Notes under the pieces: model-generated
What the model saw: the letters and a program-made list of their open reading frames with translations, nothing else
The model's database searches: none
Told to the model about the DNA's origin: nothing
Assembly (NCBI RefSeq): GCF_001423485.1
Contig: NZ_LMOD01000003.1
Coordinates: 671,987-735,986 of the forward strand
Direction of reading: 5' to 3'
Source of the DNA: Microbacterium sp. Leaf320
GTDB taxonomy: Bacteria > Actinomycetota > Actinomycetes > Actinomycetales > Microbacteriaceae
Length of the DNA: 64,000 bases
Made by a program: the position numbers and the translations under genes
Part shown: positions 44,177 through 52,886 of the stretch, one piece after another
How positions within the stretch are numbered: position 1 is the stretch's first letter
Layout: each line of letters starts with the position of its first letter

Positions 44177-45495
44177 GACACTCGGTCTTGGGCGGCCTGG
44201 ATGTTGGCGAGAGCCTCATCGATCGTCGCCTCACCCAGCACGACCCGCTGAGCCTCGGCGACGATCGCGGTGCGCACGTCGGTCGCGAATGTCGCCGACA
44301 TGACCTGCACGGTCTCGACTCCCGAGGCGAAGCCCGCGAGCTGCGTCGGCACGTCGCCGCTCAAGAGCAGCTCGGGGTTCGTCGGCAGGATGCGACCGAC
44401 CTCGGCGAACACCGCCTGCTGCTCGGGCTCGGTCAGCCACTTCACGAACGCGAGGGCCTCTTCGGGGTGCTCACCCTTCGGGTTGATGATCGCGCCCTTT
44501 CCCGGGACGCCCGGGGAACGGGGATCCTCGGTGCCGCCGTCGACGACCGGGATGCCCACCGAGAAGTAGTCCTCGAACTCGGGGTTCGTGCGAAGGCCCA
44601 CGGAGACACCGGGAGACGCGTCGAAGATCGACCCCATCGCCTGGGTGAAGAACGACGATTCCACGTTCGGGTTGTCGTCCTGACCCCCGACGAGCGCGTC
44701 GTTGGCGATCACGCCGGCATCCTTCATGTCGACGAGCACCTGGAAGGCCTCTCGCCAGGCATCCTGCTCCCAGCTCTCCTCGCCGTTGAAGGTCGCGGCG
44801 ATCTCGTCGTCGGTGAGCCAGTTGGACGCGATCGCCTGCAGGAACTGCGGCGTCAGCGACGCCGCGACCGAGAAGCCGGCGGCCCCGTCATCCGCATCGG
44901 CGAGCGCCTCGATGAAATCGTCGACCGTCGACGGGGCGTCGTCCAACGTCATGCCGGTGAGCGTCGGGTTCACGAGGAAGCCGTACGTCTGCGTCTCCCA
45001 GTGCACGGTGTAGATCCCCGGGGGAACATCGAGATTGTTGCCTTCCTCGAAGGTCGACATCTCGATGATCGCCGGGCTGAAGTCATCGCTCCACTCGCCC
45101 TCGAGCTCGGACGACAGGTCCATCGCCCAACCGGCCTTGTAGAACGGCGCCATGTCGGTGGCCTGGAAAGACGAATAGATGTCGGGCATCGAGTTCGACT
45201 GCGCTCGCGCCTGCAGCTTCGGCAGGTAGTCGGCGGGTCCGGGCGAATCGATCGTGACAGTGACCCCGGTCTCTTCCGAGTACTGCTCGGCGAGCTGCGT
45301 GAGAGCGGCTTCCTGTCCGCGCGACTGGTTCATGAACGTCAGTTCGACGTCTCCTGCCTCTTCCGGGGACTCCGCCGGCTCTGGCGAAGAGCACCCAGAG
45401 AGCGTGAGCGCCGTCGCGAGGGCGATGCCGCCTGCAGCGAGCGTCAGGCGGCGTGGGCTGCGAGAAGAGTGTGTGTAACGCGTGGTCCTCATCAT
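44173..45495 (-). CDS. Carbohydrate ABC substrate-binding lipoprotein (CUT1 type)
   Basis: A 440-residue family 1 extracellular solute-binding protein. The lipoprotein signal ends in LTLSGC with Cys35, followed by a Glu/Pro/Ser-rich linker and the two-lobed MalE-like fold (TFMNQSRGQEAALTQLAEQY at the start, PGVPGKGAIINP and ALAFVKWLTEP near the C-terminus). AAGGA precedes the first of two ATGs. A LacI-type operator lies about 85 bp upstream, so it belongs to the shared regulon. The gene upstream is a putative glycosidase. Confidence 0.93.
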   Translation of the reverse strand: MMRTTRYTHSSRSPRRLTLAAGGIALATALTLSGCSSPEPAESPEEAGDVELTFMNQSRGQEAALTQLAEQYSEETGVTVTIDSPGPADYLPKLQARAQSNSMPDIYSSFQATDMAPFYKAGWAMDLSSELEGEWSDDFSPAIIEMSTFEEGNNLDVPPGIYTVHWETQTYGFLVNPTLTGMTLDDAPSTVDDFIEALADADDGAAGFSVAASLTPQFLQAIASNWLTDDEIAATFNGEESWEQDAWREAFQVLVDMKDAGVIANDALVGGQDDNPNVESSFFTQAMGSIFDASPGVSVGLRTNPEFEDYFSVGIPVVDGGTEDPRSPGVPGKGAIINPKGEHPEEALAFVKWLTEPEQQAVFAEVGRILPTNPELLLSGDVPTQLAGFASGVETVQVMSATFATDVRTAIVAEAQRVVLGEATIDEALANIQAAQDRVS

Positions 45496-45578
45496 TGAAA
45501 ATCCTTCGAACGATGAACCGTCTGGCGGTTCAGAATCGGTTGCTGCGGGGGGGCGATACGGCGCTGGTCTCGACCAGT

Positions 45579-45592
45579 GTCAACCGGTTGCC
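45579..45592. promoter_or_regulatory. LacI-family operator, site 6 (perfect core CAACCGGTTG)
   Basis: GTCAACCGGTTGCC; the 10-bp core is a perfect palindrome, upstream of the CUT1 substrate-binding protein gene. Confidence 0.72.
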
Positions 45593-45634
45593 CTTTACAA
45601 GATCATCCTCTCTCTCATGCAGTGCGTGGGAAGG

Positions 45635-47809
45635 TCAGACTGCGGCGGCGGCCGCGTGAGATGGCGATGGCGATGGCGATGGCGCACCGTCATAGGTCAC
45701 CCGCCACCCGTCCGGTTCGCGATCACCGGCGCGGATCGCGCCGACGATGTGCGCGATCGCGGAGAGCAGCCCGCCGTTGGCAGGCAGGTACAGCGACAGG
45801 AAGCCGGGGATCTGCGGGTTGTGTCCGTTCGCGAGGAACTCGTTCTTGGGCGACGGCAGCAGGAGAGCGTCGAAGGCGAGCGCAAGGTCGCCGAGTCGAG
45901 CCGCGGTCATGGCCATGACCGGGTAGTCCCACCCCCAGCTGGACTGGAGATCCCACCGATCCCACACGGCGTCGAGCGTCTCGCTCATGATGTCGGCGTC
46001 GATGATGTCGGTCGGCGGGAGCCATCCGAGTCCCATGAGCATCGACGGGTGGTCCTTGCGGATCAGATGCGGCGGAGTGCGCAGCGCGGCGTACGTTCCG
46101 TCGTCGAGAAGCGTCGGCATGGTCATGTTCTGCGCGACCCGCTCCCACTCAGGCTGCACCCCGAGCCCCAGCTGCGAGCGCCACTCGTTGGCGACCTCGA
46201 GAGCCCATGACCAGTACGCCAGTTCGAAAGTCGGGTCGGCGTTCGTCCTGCGGTCGGCGAGATAGCTCTCCTGAGCGGGGATGATCGGTGGCGGCAGGTG
46301 GAAGGCGCCGTCCCGCTCCTCGACGAAATCCGCCATGAACTCCGCGGTCGCCTCGACAAGCGGGTAGTGCGTTCGCAAGAACTCCGAGCCCCGGCCCTCC
46401 TGCCGCAGCAGCTCGAGAAGGTGGATGATGTGGGGCTGCTGCCACACCAGGAAGACGCCGATGTTGCTCGGCGACTCGGCCGCCGAGGGGTCGGTCTGCT
46501 TCGGCCAGCGGGCACCGCGATACCCCTGCCAGTCGGCCGTCGAACGCGCGGCGTCGAGCGCACTGTGGTACCAGCCGAGACTGCGCTCGAGCAGGTGCCC
46601 CCGCCCCCACAGGGCGAAGTGCGCGGCATGCCACCAGTGCATCTCGAGGTGGAACTTGCCGGTCCACGTGTTGTAGGTCAGCCCGGTCTCGGCAGGCGGG
46701 GTCGATCCCGCACTGTTGACGGCGGCCAGATACTGCGACAGGACGACGCGACGCTCGAGTTCGGTCGCTCGCTCGTCGTCGCTGCCCTCGAAGGAGACGG
46801 CGACGCCGCTCGACCAGTACCCCTCCCACCATGTCTCCGCGGCACGGGCGACCTGACCATACGTCGGCTGGCGCAGATCGTCGACCGAGTCGTCGGCATG
46901 CAGGGAGACGACGACCTCGAGCCGCTCTCCGTCCGATGTGGCGACGGTGGCGTCGGCTCCGCGGAGCGCGAGCCCACCGTTCGTCGACATGTCGACCCGA
47001 TACGCCGTCGTCTCGATGCGACGGCGAGCGGTCCAGTGCCCGGGGGTATGGCGTTCCCAGTGCGTGGACTCCTCCAGCGGCAGCTCGAATGTCGCGAAGT
47101 CGTCCGGCTGAGTGTCGAAGATCCACGCGACACCCCATCCGTGCTGAAGCAGTGGCGATTCGACCGACACGGCGAAGACGTCCTTCTCGGGATGAGCGAC
47201 CGTCGTCACGGTGACCGACTCTCCCTCGAGCACGAACTGCGCGTGCACGCGACCCGACCAGAGATCCAGTTCGGTCCTCGGATCCCTCACCGCGGTGACG
47301 TCGATGCGATCGGGTCGACCGACCGGCGGTGTGAGGGCCAGACGTCCGAGGTGGGCACGCCGCGGGTTGTAGTGGAACCAGGCACCGGCGGCGAACTCGT
47401 CGGCGATCTCATCGCCAGCCCTCTGGAGCCCCATCCGGTCGAGATACGGAACCGCACCTCGCGCCGTGTCGTACCGGGTGACCGTCTCGTCACGATCGAA
47501 CTCTCGCGTCGTCCTGGTGCGGTACCAGCCCCACGACGACTGCGTGCGCAGCGGAATCTGGAAGTCATCGGCGTCGAAGACCCGCACGCGCTGCTCGGGC
47601 AGCCCGTCGATTCCGGCGACCGCGACCCGGTGAGGGTCGGGAACAAGCTCATGGGCGTCGGGGAACGTCTGAAGCCCCGTGATGTCGACCGTCAGCGCTG
47701 CGTCGCCATTGCCGAGGGTGAGAGCCGCGGTGGGATGCGCGGCCGTCAGCACAGGATTGTGCCGTCGCACGAGGCGACGGCGATCGACGGTCGACGCAGG
47801 CATCTTCAC
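45635..47809 (-). CDS. Putative (alpha/alpha)6-barrel glycosidase, family uncertain
   Basis: A 724-residue cytoplasmic protein. About the first 300 residues look like an N-terminal beta-sandwich domain, and the rest like an (alpha/alpha)6 barrel of the GH65/GH95/GH15 superfamily, with aromatic- and acid-rich motifs TYNTWTGKFHLEMHWWHAAH, NIGVFLVWQQPH and SSWGWDYPVMAMTA. Candidate catalytic acids include the Glu in FHLEMHWW; I cannot assign a family or substrate. It neighbours a CUT1 importer and, across a TetR, a GH1 enzyme. The C-terminus ends with a Pro-Ser repeat and an Ala run outside the fold. Confidence 0.8.
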   Translation of the reverse strand: MKMPASTVDRRRLVRRHNPVLTAAHPTAALTLGNGDAALTVDITGLQTFPDAHELVPDPHRVAVAGIDGLPEQRVRVFDADDFQIPLRTQSSWGWYRTRTTREFDRDETVTRYDTARGAVPYLDRMGLQRAGDEIADEFAAGAWFHYNPRRAHLGRLALTPPVGRPDRIDVTAVRDPRTELDLWSGRVHAQFVLEGESVTVTTVAHPEKDVFAVSVESPLLQHGWGVAWIFDTQPDDFATFELPLEESTHWERHTPGHWTARRRIETTAYRVDMSTNGGLALRGADATVATSDGERLEVVVSLHADDSVDDLRQPTYGQVARAAETWWEGYWSSGVAVSFEGSDDERATELERRVVLSQYLAAVNSAGSTPPAETGLTYNTWTGKFHLEMHWWHAAHFALWGRGHLLERSLGWYHSALDAARSTADWQGYRGARWPKQTDPSAAESPSNIGVFLVWQQPHIIHLLELLRQEGRGSEFLRTHYPLVEATAEFMADFVEERDGAFHLPPPIIPAQESYLADRRTNADPTFELAYWSWALEVANEWRSQLGLGVQPEWERVAQNMTMPTLLDDGTYAALRTPPHLIRKDHPSMLMGLGWLPPTDIIDADIMSETLDAVWDRWDLQSSWGWDYPVMAMTAARLGDLALAFDALLLPSPKNEFLANGHNPQIPGFLSLYLPANGGLLSAIAHIVGAIRAGDREPDGWRVTYDGAPSPSPSPSHAAAAAV
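45660..45683. repeat. Hexanucleotide tandem repeat (GATGGC)x4 at the end of the glycosidase gene
   Basis: Four perfect copies of GATGGC encode the Pro-Ser repeat PSPSPSPS just before the C-terminus. The repeat is in frame and similar in scale to the iolB repeat at 32985. Confidence 0.85.
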
Positions 47810-47817
47810 CTTTCCCT

Positions 47818-47835
47818 CGACTCAATTCTGAGTCG
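47818..47835. promoter_or_regulatory. TetR-type operator (CGACTCA-ATTC-TGAGTCG)
   Basis: A perfect 7-bp inverted repeat with a 4-nt spacer between the divergent glycosidase and TetR genes. The wider 25-bp block 47823-47847 matches 49756-49780 upstream of GH1 copy 2 at 21 of 25 positions. Confidence 0.68.
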
Positions 47836-47905
47836 ACTATTACTTTGGCCGGATGAGCATAACATTGCCTGAGCGCCACACTCAAGAGCAATCGGAAGGA
47901 CGCTG

Positions 47906-48493
47906 ATGGCCCAGAAGAGAGGTCCGTACGCGAAGTCGGACCAACGACGCCAGGCACTCAGCAGGGCCGCACTCGATCTCGTGCGCCGGCACGGCCACCG
48001 CAACGTGTCGGTGTCGGACATCGCCGAGCTCGCCGAGACGAGCGAGGCGACCGTGTTCTACCACTTCCCCACCAAGGAAGCGCTGTTCATCGCCGCACTC
48101 GCACAGCACGACGAGGAGAACATCCGCGCGCGGGGGGCCGAAGCAGGCGCGATCGCCGAGATGGGCGAGCGCGCCGAAGCGGGGGTGCGGCGCACGAACT
48201 ATGCCCGCCTCTACAACGAGCTCGCCGGGGCCTCCGCCGACCCCTCGCACCCGGCGAACGACTTCTTCCAAGCGCGCTGGGCGCGATCCACGGCTGTCGT
48301 GGCCACAGACATCCGCCGGCTGCAGCAGGCAGGGCGGATCGACGACTCCATCGATCCGGATGCTGCGGCGCATCTTCTGCTGGCAGCCTGGGAAGGTCTG
48401 CAGCTGCAGTGGATGCAGGGTCCGCCGTTCGACATCCGCGCCCGGGTCGAATCGCACATCCGCGCACTGCTCGGAGCGGGCGCACTGGACTGA
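47906..48493 (+). CDS. TetR/AcrR-family regulator
   Basis: A 195-residue TetR-type repressor. The helix-turn-helix at about residues 12-58 contains NVSVSDIAELAETSEATVFY and HFPTKEALF. The ATG follows GGAAGGA. It diverges from the putative glycosidase and is convergent with GH1 copy 2. The promoters of both hydrolases carry a matching 25-bp element, so it probably controls both. Confidence 0.93.
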   Translation: MAQKRGPYAKSDQRRQALSRAALDLVRRHGHRNVSVSDIAELAETSEATVFYHFPTKEALFIAALAQHDEENIRARGAEAGAIAEMGERAEAGVRRTNYARLYNELAGASADPSHPANDFFQARWARSTAVVATDIRRLQQAGRIDDSIDPDAAAHLLLAAWEGLQLQWMQGPPFDIRARVESHIRALLGAGALD

Positions 48494-48523
48494 CGCGCCC
48501 GCCTCGACCACTGCGAGCCCGGC

Positions 48524-49747
48524 TCACACCGCGCCGTCGCCGCTTCCCCCACGGTTCCGCCTCGCGACATTCCCGAGCCACCGCAGGCTGGGCTTGGGAT
48601 GACGCTCGAAGGTCTCCCGATCCACGGCGACGAGGCCGAAGGTCGGATCCCAGTGACCCCACTCGTAGTTGTCGAGAAGGCTCCAGTGGATGTAGCCGCG
48701 AACATCGACGCCGTCGTCCATGGCCTCCGCGAGGGAGCCGAGGGCCGCGTCGGTGTAGGCGATCCTGCGCGCGTCGTCGGACGTGGCGATGCCGTTCTCC
48801 GTGACGACGACCGGCACCTGCGGGAGCACCTCAGCCGTGTGGCGCACTGCGATCCCGAGGGCATCCGGACGGTAAGCCGTGCGCACCAGCGTGTTGTCGG
48901 GGCGCACGGGGTGCGGCTCGATCCCGTCGAGACCGACCCACTGAGCCGAGTACGCCTGTACGCCGATGTAGTCGTCGTCCACCGCAGCTTCCAGATACAG
49001 GTCTTCCCAGACATGCTCCAATCGGCGCCGCACCTCTTCGGCCCCGGGACGCGTCTCGAACGCACGGTTGGCGACCGACCACCCGATGCGGGCATCGGTG
49101 CGCGCGCGAAGGATCTCTCGCGCGGCGTGGTGCGCCTCGATGAGGCGTCGACCGATCTCCTCCGACGGCGCAGGCTTGACCGGGCGCGGGGTGTCGGCTT
49201 CGAGCGTCGGGCTGAGCCACTCGGTCTCGGAATCCGGATCCAGAGCCGCCTCGGCCTCGCCCACCATGATCGCGAGCATGTTCGGCTCGTTGATCGTGCA
49301 GACCCATTCCACACCGTCGAGGATCGTCGCCGCGACCTCGACGTACGCACGGAATCTGTCGATGGCCTGCGGCGAGCGCCATCCTCCCTCTTCGGCGAAC
49401 CAGCGCGGCGAGGTGAAGTGATGCAGCGTGACGAAGGGCCGCACTCCTGCCGCCAACGCCGTGTCGATCATTCGCCGGTAGTGAGCGAGCTGCACACGCG
49501 AGAACTGGCCCGGAGCCGGCTCGATGCGGGCCCATTCGATCCCGAACCGATAGGTGTCCAAGCCCGAGTCGGCGACGAGAGCGATGTCCTCGGGGAAGCG
49601 GTTGTAGCTGTCCAGCGCGTCGCCGCTGCGATCGGCCCCGGTCATGTGCGCCTCCTGCATCCAGAAGTCACTGTTGACGTTGTTGCCCTCCACCTGGTGC
49701 GGCGCGCTGGCCGCACCCCAGAGGAAGTTCTTCGGGAACGTGGGCAT
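48524..49747 (-). CDS. GH1 family beta-glucosidase, copy 2
   Basis: A 407-residue family 1 glycoside hydrolase starting MPTFPKNFLWGAASAPHQVE. The acid/base Glu154 is in TINEPN and the nucleophile Glu317 in VTENGIA. It is shorter than the usual 440-480 residues. It parallels GH1 copy 1 at 13338 over its whole length but lacks that protein's Lys/Glu-rich insert. The N-terminal QVEGNNVNSD segment is conserved between them. No signal peptide, so it acts on imported glycosides. Confidence 0.94.
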   Translation of the reverse strand: MPTFPKNFLWGAASAPHQVEGNNVNSDFWMQEAHMTGADRSGDALDSYNRFPEDIALVADSGLDTYRFGIEWARIEPAPGQFSRVQLAHYRRMIDTALAAGVRPFVTLHHFTSPRWFAEEGGWRSPQAIDRFRAYVEVAATILDGVEWVCTINEPNMLAIMVGEAEAALDPDSETEWLSPTLEADTPRPVKPAPSEEIGRRLIEAHHAAREILRARTDARIGWSVANRAFETRPGAEEVRRRLEHVWEDLYLEAAVDDDYIGVQAYSAQWVGLDGIEPHPVRPDNTLVRTAYRPDALGIAVRHTAEVLPQVPVVVTENGIATSDDARRIAYTDAALGSLAEAMDDGVDVRGYIHWSLLDNYEWGHWDPTFGLVAVDRETFERHPKPSLRWLGNVARRNRGGSGDGAV

Positions 49748-49755
49748 CGATGCTC

Positions 49756-49784
49756 CAATTCTGAGTCAACTAGTAATTTCAGAA
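49756..49784. promoter_or_regulatory. TetR-type operator upstream of GH1 copy 2
   Basis: Contains CAATTCTGAGTCAACTAG and matches the block at 47823-47847 at 21 of 25 positions. An outer inverted repeat TTCTGA...TCAGAA spans 49759-49784. Confidence 0.6.
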
Positions 49785-49819
49785 TACTAGCCGATACGTC
49801 GAGGAGTCCCCAAGCACAG

Positions 49820-49850
49820 GTCTCGGCGGGCGCCCTTCGCCCGCCGAGAC
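49820..49850 (-). terminator. Stem-loop terminator after the BVMO/SMP-30 operon
   Basis: A perfect 13-bp stem (49820-49832 with 49838-49850, arm GTCTCGGCGGGCG) and 5-nt loop, 15 bases beyond the SMP-30-like stop codon on the minus strand. Confidence 0.7.
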
Positions 49851-49864
49851 TCCCGCGGGTGGCT

Positions 49865-50881
49865 TCACCCGCCGTTGGACTGACGGATGCCCTCCCCGTA
49901 GGCCTCGAAGGTGTGCACGAACCCGCCCGCCGGCCCGCTGACGACGAGGTATCCGTCGGTCGTGCCGGGTGCGATGGCGATGTTGGTCGCCGACTCCAGC
50001 CCCTCACCCGGCACGCGGATCGTGCCGATCTGCTCACCGGTCTTGGCGAAGACCACGATCTCGGCCTTCTCGTGGAACATCTGATAGATGTTCCCCTCGG
50101 CGTCGACCGCGGTCGAGTCGATGCGTCCGATCCCGCCGTCGACGTGGATCGCGGGATACGCCGAGACGACCCGGGTGCGCGTCTCGTCGAGGGCGAAGTA
50201 GTCGATCCGGTTCGCGTTGTACTGCGCGACCCAGAGCCCCGCATCCTCCTCGTCGAAGACGATGCCGTTCGGGGAGGGAAGGTCGCCCGCGAGGGTCGAC
50301 GCCTGCCCGTCGGTGCCGATTCTCACCACACGCCCCGGGGTCTCCCATCCTGGTGCGTCCATGCCGCGGGTGTCGGTCACGAACATCGTGCCGTCGGGAT
50401 GGAACGCGATGTCGTCGGGCAGCATCGCGATGCCGTCGACGTCGCCCGAGAAGTGCACCTGCGGGTCTTCTCCCTCAGCCGTGATGCTCATGACACCACC
50501 GCCGAGGAAGTCGGTGAGGTACAGGCGGCCGTCACTCGGGTGGAACTGCGCCGAGGTGAACGCACTCGTCTCGTCGGTGAAGACCTGATCGACCGTGCGC
50601 TCCGCCACGTCGACACTCAGCACCTTGGCCTCCCCGGCGGGAGCCATCACGTCGACCAGGAAGAGCGAACCGTCTTCGTGGAAAGTCGGCCCCTCGAGCA
50701 GCGTCCCGCCGGTGAGCTCGTGAGGCTCGGTCACCTGGAGCAGCTCGTCCGAGATCTGTTCCGCAGCGGGCCCGTCCGATGGAGCGTCGGTCTGCGACGC
50801 ATCCGAAGAGGCGGGCGCGCAGCCGACCAGCAGAGCCACCACCCCGATCGCACCTACCGCGGTCGCCAGCGCCGGCCTCAT
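49865..50881 (-). CDS. SMP-30/gluconolactonase-like beta-propeller lipoprotein
   Basis: A 338-residue exported lipoprotein. The signal ends in LLVGC with Cys21, followed by a Ser/Asp-rich linker and a six-bladed propeller of the SMP-30/gluconolactonase/LRE type. Blade-like repeats include FHPSDGRLYLTDFLGG, FHPDGTMFVTDTRGMD and LPSPNGIVFDEEDAGLWVAQ. The ATG overlaps the monooxygenase stop by 4 bp. Family members hydrolyse lactones, but many are just propellers, and surface attachment here separates it from a cytoplasmic monooxygenase. Confidence 0.87.
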   Translation of the reverse strand: MRPALATAVGAIGVVALLVGCAPASSDASQTDAPSDGPAAEQISDELLQVTEPHELTGGTLLEGPTFHEDGSLFLVDVMAPAGEAKVLSVDVAERTVDQVFTDETSAFTSAQFHPSDGRLYLTDFLGGGVMSITAEGEDPQVHFSGDVDGIAMLPDDIAFHPDGTMFVTDTRGMDAPGWETPGRVVRIGTDGQASTLAGDLPSPNGIVFDEEDAGLWVAQYNANRIDYFALDETRTRVVSAYPAIHVDGGIGRIDSTAVDAEGNIYQMFHEKAEIVVFAKTGEQIGTIRVPGEGLESATNIAIAPGTTDGYLVVSGPAGGFVHTFEAYGEGIRQSNGG

Positions 50882-52722
50882 GCCGAGACTCCGATCTCCG
50901 ACGACTCGCGCATGCGTTCGTCCGCATCATCGACGACGAGCAGTTCGGCCATGTCTCCCTCACGCCACTCGCGCAGCAGGCGATGGAAGGCGACCGGTCC
51001 CGGCGAGTATGTGAGCCCGCCGATCGTGCGCGAACCCTCTCCGTTGTAATAGCCGGGCGTGCACTGGGCCTGGAACTCCGATACATCTCTCGAGGTCTCC
51101 ACGACCGTGCGGCACCAGGCGTCCTCGGCCTCGGCGGTCGGCTCGATGCGGCGAGCGCCGACCCGCTCGGCCCGCTCGATCACCGCGGTGATGTGCAGCG
51201 CCTGCTCCTGCAGGATGTGCACGAAGTTCACCGAGTTCGCGTTCTGCATCGGGCCGAGCTGGAACAGGTTGGGGAACCCGTGGGTGGTGAATCCGTGCAG
51301 CGTCCGCGGCCCCAGCCCCCAGGCCTCGAGAAGCGCACGCCCTCCCCGCCCGGACACGGGCAGGGTGCCCGACACCACCCCTGAGACCCCGACGTCGAAT
51401 CCGGTGGCGAAGATGAGGCAGTCCACCTCGTACTCCGCCTCGCCGACGACGATCGATGTCTCGGTGAGTGCGGTGATGCCGTGGGTGTCCGCCGTGTCGA
51501 CGAGAGTGACGTTCGACCGGTTGAACGCCTGCAGATAGAGGTCGCTGAACCCCGGCCGCTTGCACATGTACCGGTACCAGGGCTTGAGCGCGGCCGCGGT
51601 AGACGCGTCGTCGACGATCTCGTCGACCCGGGTGCGCAGCGCATCCATCTTCGCCGCGTCGTCGAGCTCCTCGCGCAGGAGGCGGTCCTCGTCCGGCACA
51701 GAGCCGTCGACACTTCCCGAGAGGATGCTCCGCTGCAGCCGGTGCGTCGAGGTCCACCCGTCGTCCACGAGGGACTCGACGGGCTCACCGGCCAGCACCT
51801 CGAGGAAGTTGTCCATCCGCTCGCGCTGCCACCCGGGAGAGAGCGTCGCCACCCACTCCGGATCCGTCGGGCGGTTGTCGCGCACGTCGACGGTCGAAGG
51901 CGTGCGCTGGAACACCAGGAGTTCGCGTGCATGCTCGGCGAGGTGCGGGATCACCTGCAGCCCCGTCGCCCCCGTGCCCACCACGGCGACCCGCTTGTCG
52001 GCGAGCTTCGTCAGCCCGCCGTCCGCCGATCCGCCCGTGTAGGCGTAGTCCCAGCGGCTGGTGTGGAAGGTGTGCCCGGTGAAGCGCTCGATCCCCGGGA
52101 TGCCGGGGAGCTTCGGCTGCGTGAGCGTGCCCGAGGAGGTGATCACGTAGCGAGCGCGGAACACGTCGCCGCGGTCAGTCTCGACGACCCACTCCGCGGC
52201 CTCCTCGTCCCACGTGAGCCCTGTCGCCCGCGTATGCCCGACGAAGTCGCGGTAGAGGTCGTAGTGCTCCGCGATGCGCACGGCGTGCTGACGGATCTCT
52301 TCGCCCGGCGCGTACCTCGTGCTCGGGATGTAGCCGGTCTCTTCGAGGAGCGGCATGTAGACGTACGATTCGATGTCGCAGTGGATGCCGGGGTATCGGT
52401 TCCAGTACCAGGTTCCCCCGACGTCACCCGCCTCGTCCATGAGCCGCACGGATGCGATCCCCGCATCACGCAGCCCCGCGCCGGTGAGCAGCCCGCCGAA
52501 ACCCGCTCCGATCACGAGCGCCTCGACACGGTCTCGCAGCGGCTCCCGGTCGAGCCTCGGCGTGTACGGATCCTTCGCGTAGTAGCCGTATTCGCCGAGA
52601 GCCGATCGATACTGGGTCGCTCCGTCGGGGCGGACCCGCCGCTCCCGCTCCTGCGCGTACTTCTCTCGCAGCGCCCGGAGATGCTGGGTCTCATCCTCGA
52701 TGCCGTGTGCGTCGTCCGCCAT
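50878..52722 (-). CDS. Flavin-containing monooxygenase, Baeyer-Villiger type
   Basis: A 614-residue class B flavoprotein monooxygenase. It has the FAD Rossmann motif VIGAGFGGLLTGAGL near residue 68, GGTWYWNRYPGIHCDIESY, and the Baeyer-Villiger fingerprint FTGHTFHTSRWD (FxGxxxHxxxW). A second Rossmann motif, VVGTGATGLQ, serves NADPH. Length is normal for cyclohexanone/phenylacetone-type BVMOs. I start at the ATG at 52722, which has AGGAGG upstream. It likely turns a ketone into an ester or lactone. It diverges from a MarR gene across a perfect operator-like palindrome. Confidence 0.92.
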   Translation of the reverse strand: MADDAHGIEDETQHLRALREKYAQERERRVRPDGATQYRSALGEYGYYAKDPYTPRLDREPLRDRVEALVIGAGFGGLLTGAGLRDAGIASVRLMDEAGDVGGTWYWNRYPGIHCDIESYVYMPLLEETGYIPSTRYAPGEEIRQHAVRIAEHYDLYRDFVGHTRATGLTWDEEAAEWVVETDRGDVFRARYVITSSGTLTQPKLPGIPGIERFTGHTFHTSRWDYAYTGGSADGGLTKLADKRVAVVGTGATGLQVIPHLAEHARELLVFQRTPSTVDVRDNRPTDPEWVATLSPGWQRERMDNFLEVLAGEPVESLVDDGWTSTHRLQRSILSGSVDGSVPDEDRLLREELDDAAKMDALRTRVDEIVDDASTAAALKPWYRYMCKRPGFSDLYLQAFNRSNVTLVDTADTHGITALTETSIVVGEAEYEVDCLIFATGFDVGVSGVVSGTLPVSGRGGRALLEAWGLGPRTLHGFTTHGFPNLFQLGPMQNANSVNFVHILQEQALHITAVIERAERVGARRIEPTAEAEDAWCRTVVETSRDVSEFQAQCTPGYYNGEGSRTIGGLTYSPGPVAFHRLLREWREGDMAELLVVDDADERMRESSEIGVSA

Positions 52723-52826
52723 GGTTCCGTCCTCCTGTCGCCGGGGCGCGGGCACAGGTCGACGCGAACCGGGGACGCCGTTCACCTGAGCCCGACACGA
52801 CCCCGGATCGGTTCCTTGTCAGAAGG

Positions 52827-52841
52827 TTAGCTTGAAGCTAA
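52827..52841. promoter_or_regulatory. MarR-type operator (TTAGCTT-G-AAGCTAA)
   Basis: A perfect 7-bp inverted repeat with one central base, between the divergent BVMO and MarR genes. Such AT-rich, short-spaced palindromes are typical MarR sites. Confidence 0.7.
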
Positions 52842-52886
52842 GTAAATGTCGCTGGGAATACCCCCAGAGCGCGTTACGGTACAGGT

